Assembly (NCBI RefSeq): GCF_024436055.1
Contig: NZ_JANFNH010000064.1
Span: 1 to 32,515 of the forward strand
DNA length: 32,515 nt
Direction of reading: 5' to 3'
DNA from: Streptantibioticus rubrisoli
GTDB lineage: Bacteria; Actinomycetota; Actinomycetes; Streptomycetales; Streptomycetaceae
Shown here one piece after another: positions 29,888-32,515 of this stretch (the stretch's first letter is position 1; each line of letters opens with the position of its first letter). The translations under genes and the position numbers were made by a program. The notes under the pieces were generated by a model that was not told where the DNA came from, made no database searches, and was given only the letters and a program-made list of their open reading frames with translations.

Positions 29888-30745
29888 ATGGGCAGCCAAC
29901 CTGTTCCCACCCCCGTCACGCCAGCGGGCAAGGCCGGTCTCGCCGCGCTGCTGGCCGAGCCCAAGCGGGCCGTGGTGGCGCTGGACTTCGACGGCACGCT
30001 GGCGCCGATCGTCGCCGACCCGGAGCAGGCCCGGGCACATCCGGGCGCGGTGCCGGTGCTCTCCCGGCTCGCGCCACGGGTCGCCTCGGTCGTGGTGATC
30101 ACCGGCCGCCCGGCCGGGGTGGCGGTGCGCTACGGGGGCTTCGCGGGCGTACCCGGCCTGGAACACCTGGTCGTGCTGGGCCATTACGGCGCCGAGCGCT
30201 GGGACGCCGTCTCCGGCGAGGTGCGCGGCCCCGGCGACGACCCGGGCGTACTGGCGGTACGGGCCGAGCTGCCCGGGTTCCTGGAGCGGCTCGGCGCCTG
30301 GCGGGACACCTGGGTGGAGACCGCGCACATCGAGCACAAGGGCGGCCGCGCGGTGGCCGTGCACACCCGCAGGACCGACGACCCCAACGCCGCCCTTGAG
30401 GCGCTGCGCGGCCCGCTCACCCAACTCGCCCACCAGCACGGCCTGATCGTCGAGCCGGGCCGCATGGTGCTGGAGCTGCGGCCGCCGGGCATGGACAAGG
30501 GCGTCGCCCTCGCCTCGTACGTACGCAGCACCGGCGCCAGCGCGGTGCTCTACGCCGGGGACGACCTCGGGGACCTGGCCGCCTTCGACGCGGTGGAGGA
30601 GCTGCGGGCGGAAGGTGTGCCCGGGGTGCTGGTGTGCAGCGGCAGCGACGAGGTCGCCGAACTCGCCGCCCGCGCCGACCTGGTGGTCGGCGGACCGGAG
30701 GGCGTGGTGGGGCTGCTGGGGGCGGTGGCGGAGGCGATGGACTGA
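29888..30745 (+). CDS. otsB: Trehalose-6-phosphate phosphatase
   Basis: This 285-residue HAD-superfamily phosphatase has motif I DFDGTLAPI (33-41; Asp33 nucleophile, Asp35 acid), motif II ITGRPA, the conserved GHYGAERWD (98-106 region), a MDKGVAL lysine motif and motif IV YAGDDLGDLAAF. It removes phosphate from trehalose-6-phosphate, the product of OtsA. otsA is convergent and ends at 30978, so the two enzymes are encoded tail to tail rather than in one operon. The ATG at 29888 lies directly behind a -10-like TAGGGT and has no separate ribosome site. Confidence 0.93.
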   Translation: MGSQPVPTPVTPAGKAGLAALLAEPKRAVVALDFDGTLAPIVADPEQARAHPGAVPVLSRLAPRVASVVVITGRPAGVAVRYGGFAGVPGLEHLVVLGHYGAERWDAVSGEVRGPGDDPGVLAVRAELPGFLERLGAWRDTWVETAHIEHKGGRAVAVHTRRTDDPNAALEALRGPLTQLAHQHGLIVEPGRMVLELRPPGMDKGVALASYVRSTGASAVLYAGDDLGDLAAFDAVEELRAEGVPGVLVCSGSDEVAELAARADLVVGGPEGVVGLLGAVAEAMD

Positions 30746-30775
30746 GCTCGCCGCCACATGCGTTGAGTTGGTGGG

Positions 30776-30840
30776 GGACTGAGGAGGTCGGGCTTGGAGG
30801 ACTGAGCAGGTCGGGCTTGGGGGACTGAGCAGGTCGGGTG
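30776..30840. repeat. 23-bp tandem repeat beside copy D
   Basis: Two full 23-bp units (30776-30798, 30799-30821; GGACTGAGCAGGTCGGGCTT type) and a partial third (30822-30840). The third unit runs into repeat copy D, whose outer edge contains the same GAGCAGGTCGGG word, so the array appears to have arisen by duplication of the element's end. Confidence 0.8.
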
Positions 30841-30978
30841 AAGTCCGCTGCGGTTCGGTAGCGCCCCGAAGGGGCGCGGGGCTGTGTTCATGTGCGGCTC
30901 CGCCGCGTGGGCGCGACCAGCCACAACGGCGCTGCGGGCGAGCGACGGCACACCGCCGCACCCCCAGCGCGGAGCGCT
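30826..30978 (-). repeat. Dispersed repeat, copy D
   Basis: Fourth copy, in minus-strand sense, starting with GCGCTCCGC at the TGA stop of otsA and extending about 153 nt to the tandem array. It contains the hairpin GCGCCCC-GAA-GGGGCGC (30861-30877) and the GCGGC-TCC-GCCGC hairpin, so it probably also terminates transcription between the convergent otsB and otsA. Confidence 0.88.
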
Positions 30979-32429
30979 CAGCCGCCCAGCGCGGCGAGCT
31001 GGTCCGTGAACCAGCGCTGCGGCGGCAACGCGGTGGCCGCGGCGGCCAGCCGCTTGGCGCGCATGGCCCGCTCGCCCTCCGGCATCGACAGCCCCTCGTG
31101 CAGCGCCCGGGCGGTCGCCTCCACGTCGTACGGGTTCACCACCAGCGCGTCCTCGCCCAACTCCGCGAAGGCGCCCGCCTCTCGTGACAGCACCAGCGCG
31201 CAGCCGCCCTCGGAGACCACCGGGACCTCCTTGGCGACCAGGTTCATCCCGTCCCTGATCGGGTTGACCAGTGCCACGTCGGCCAGCCGGTACGCGGCGA
31301 GCGAGCGCGCGAAGTCGTCCTTGACGTGCAGGATCAGCGGTTGCCAGTCGGCCGTTCCGTAACGGGAGTTGACCTCCTCCGCGACCCGCTGGACCGTGGC
31401 CGTGTAGTCGCGGTAGACGGCCAGGTCATGGCGCGAGGGGTAGGCGAAGGCGACGTGTACCACGCGGCCGTGCCACTCGGGGTGTGTGGCGAGCAGCCGC
31501 TCGTAGGCCAGCAGGCCGCGCACGATGTTCTTGGACAGCTCGGTCCTGTCCACCCGCACGATCACCTTGCGGTCCGGGCCGATCTGCTTGCGCAGCGCGG
31601 CCAACCGCTCGTCCACGTCCGGGCGGTGCGCGCGCTCCCGCAGGAACTCGGCGTCGGCGCCCAGACCGTGCACCCCGAGCCGGGTGGTACGGCCCGAGTG
31701 ATGGACCGCCAACTCCGGGCCGTCCGTGGTGACTTCGGCGCCCAGCAGGTCGGCGCAGCACGCGGCGAAGGCGGTCGCCCAGCGGCGGGTGAGGAACGCG
31801 GCCCGGTCCGCGCCGAGGATGCCGCGCAGCACCTCGGTGGCGATGTCGTCGGGCAGCAGCCGGAAGTAGTCCGGCGGGGCCCACGGGGTGTGTGAGAAGT
31901 GGCCGATGCGCAGATCGGGGCGGCGCTCGCGGAGCAGTTGGGGTGTCAGTGTCAGGTGGTAGTCCTGTACCAGGACGGCGGAGCCCTCGGCGGCCTCTTC
32001 GGCGAGGGCGTCGGCGAAGGCCGCGTTGTAGCTCTCGTACTGCGACCACTCGGCGCGGAAGTCCTGGTTGAAGACGGGTTCCAGCGGGGTCTGGTAGAGG
32101 AGGTGGTGGACGAACCACAGCACCGAGTTGGCGATGCCGTTGTAAGCCCCGGCGAAGACCGCCGGGTCGATGTCCAGCATCCGCACCCGCTGACCGCCGG
32201 TGTCGGCCGGGTCCAGCCGTCCGTTCATGGCCGCGGCCGCCGCGCGGTCGTCGTCGGAGAGTGCCGCGCACACCCAGACCGAGTCGGTGTCGGTGCCGAT
32301 CGCGCTCAGTCCGGAGACGAGGCCGCCGCCGCCTCGGCGGGCGGTGAGCGAGCCGTCCGGTGCGGGTTTGTACGAGACCGGTCCGCGGTTGGACGCGACC
32401 AGAACCTGGGCTGCGCGGGTAGCGACCAT
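30978..32429 (-). CDS. otsA: Trehalose-6-phosphate synthase
   Basis: This 483-residue GT20 glycosyltransferase makes trehalose-6-phosphate from a nucleotide-glucose donor and glucose-6-phosphate. Visible motifs are VASNRGPVSY (11-20), GGGGLVSGL loop (33-41), WFVHHLLY, VLVQDYHLTLTPQLLRERRPDLRIGHFSHTPW-type segment, RVDRTELSKNI (donor binding) and NPIRDGMNLVAKE near the C terminus. Length fits the family. The ATG at 32429 has no ribosome site; TACGCT lies 6 nt before it on the minus strand, so it may be leaderless. It works with OtsB in osmotic and spore trehalose synthesis. The stop codon abuts repeat copy D. Confidence 0.95.
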   Translation of the reverse strand: MVATRAAQVLVASNRGPVSYKPAPDGSLTARRGGGGLVSGLSAIGTDTDSVWVCAALSDDDRAAAAAMNGRLDPADTGGQRVRMLDIDPAVFAGAYNGIANSVLWFVHHLLYQTPLEPVFNQDFRAEWSQYESYNAAFADALAEEAAEGSAVLVQDYHLTLTPQLLRERRPDLRIGHFSHTPWAPPDYFRLLPDDIATEVLRGILGADRAAFLTRRWATAFAACCADLLGAEVTTDGPELAVHHSGRTTRLGVHGLGADAEFLRERAHRPDVDERLAALRKQIGPDRKVIVRVDRTELSKNIVRGLLAYERLLATHPEWHGRVVHVAFAYPSRHDLAVYRDYTATVQRVAEEVNSRYGTADWQPLILHVKDDFARSLAAYRLADVALVNPIRDGMNLVAKEVPVVSEGGCALVLSREAGAFAELGEDALVVNPYDVEATARALHEGLSMPEGERAMRAKRLAAAATALPPQRWFTDQLAALGG

Positions 32430-32515
32430 GCGGCCAGCGTACCGGCGCTGACGGGGCGCCGTGGCTGGCGTACGGGGGTAATCGGCCTGCCGCGGTCTTG
32501 AGCGGGGGCCGGGGT
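32430..32515. other. Upstream region of otsA
   Basis: 86 bp to the window end. It holds the candidate -10 (TACGCT, minus strand, about 32436-32441) for otsA. No other feature is seen. Confidence 0.4.

Noticed and set aside
30776-30840. Possible CRISPR-like repeat array
   Set aside because: The units are directly tandem with no spacers, and no cas genes are present.

Overview
The window reads as chromosomal DNA of a Streptomyces or close relative. The evidence is very high GC, GTG starts, leaderless-looking promoters, a mycothiol-dependent dehydrogenase, a DUF3263 protein, a DasR-type operator in front of GlcNAc genes, a CdgB-type diguanylate cyclase and a TTA (bldA-type) leucine codon in a large LuxR-family regulator. 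It opens with an 18-nt C homopolymer that looks like a contig edge.

Layout. 73-2725: an alpha/beta hydrolase, a DUF4097 beta-strand-repeat protein and, divergent, a regulator fusing a transposase-type HTH to a GbsR/MarR-like domain. The intergenic region holds a perfect 20-bp palindrome and repeated GTTGC words. 2933-6398 (minus): a ribbon-helix-helix protein, a second DUF4097 protein and a DrrAB-type ABC exporter. 6786-7181: a YjbR-type protein. 7369-9693 (minus): a promoter, an M-box (ykoK) magnesium riboswitch, a possible leader ORF and four small genes. These are two proteins sharing a C-terminal module, a soluble MgtC ACT-like domain and a receiver-less winged-helix regulator. 9725-11853: S-(hydroxymethyl)mycothiol dehydrogenase coupled to a penicillin-binding/beta-lactamase-fold protein. 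11892-13172: a secreted hydrolase. 13337-14362: an Mbl-type actin homologue with a degenerate nucleotide site. 14525-17833: an NTF2-like protein divergent from the LuxR/LAL regulator. 18022-19930: a lipoprotein esterase and a lytic transglycosylase. 19967-21550: a hypothetical protein, ArfB and a flavin reductase. 21998-24648: CdgB and a membrane-anchored CBM protein. 24744-29407: a PfkB sugar kinase, NagA, NagK and, divergent, a sugar-binding lipoprotein, with a DasR-type site between nagK and the lipoprotein gene. 29445-32429: a DUF3263 protein, then otsB and otsA converging.

Three threads stand out. First, the M-box operon looks like a compact and unusual magnesium-response unit. It has no transporter, a soluble MgtC regulatory domain and its own DNA-binding protein. 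Second, a dispersed element of about 110-150 nt occurs four times. Three copies directly abut a stop-codon triplet and three are flanked on the same side by different short tandem repeats. Third, the nag genes with their operator and the ots pair form a sugar-metabolism block next to cdgB. From memory, this block resembles the order in S. coelicolor (SCO4281-SCO4290).
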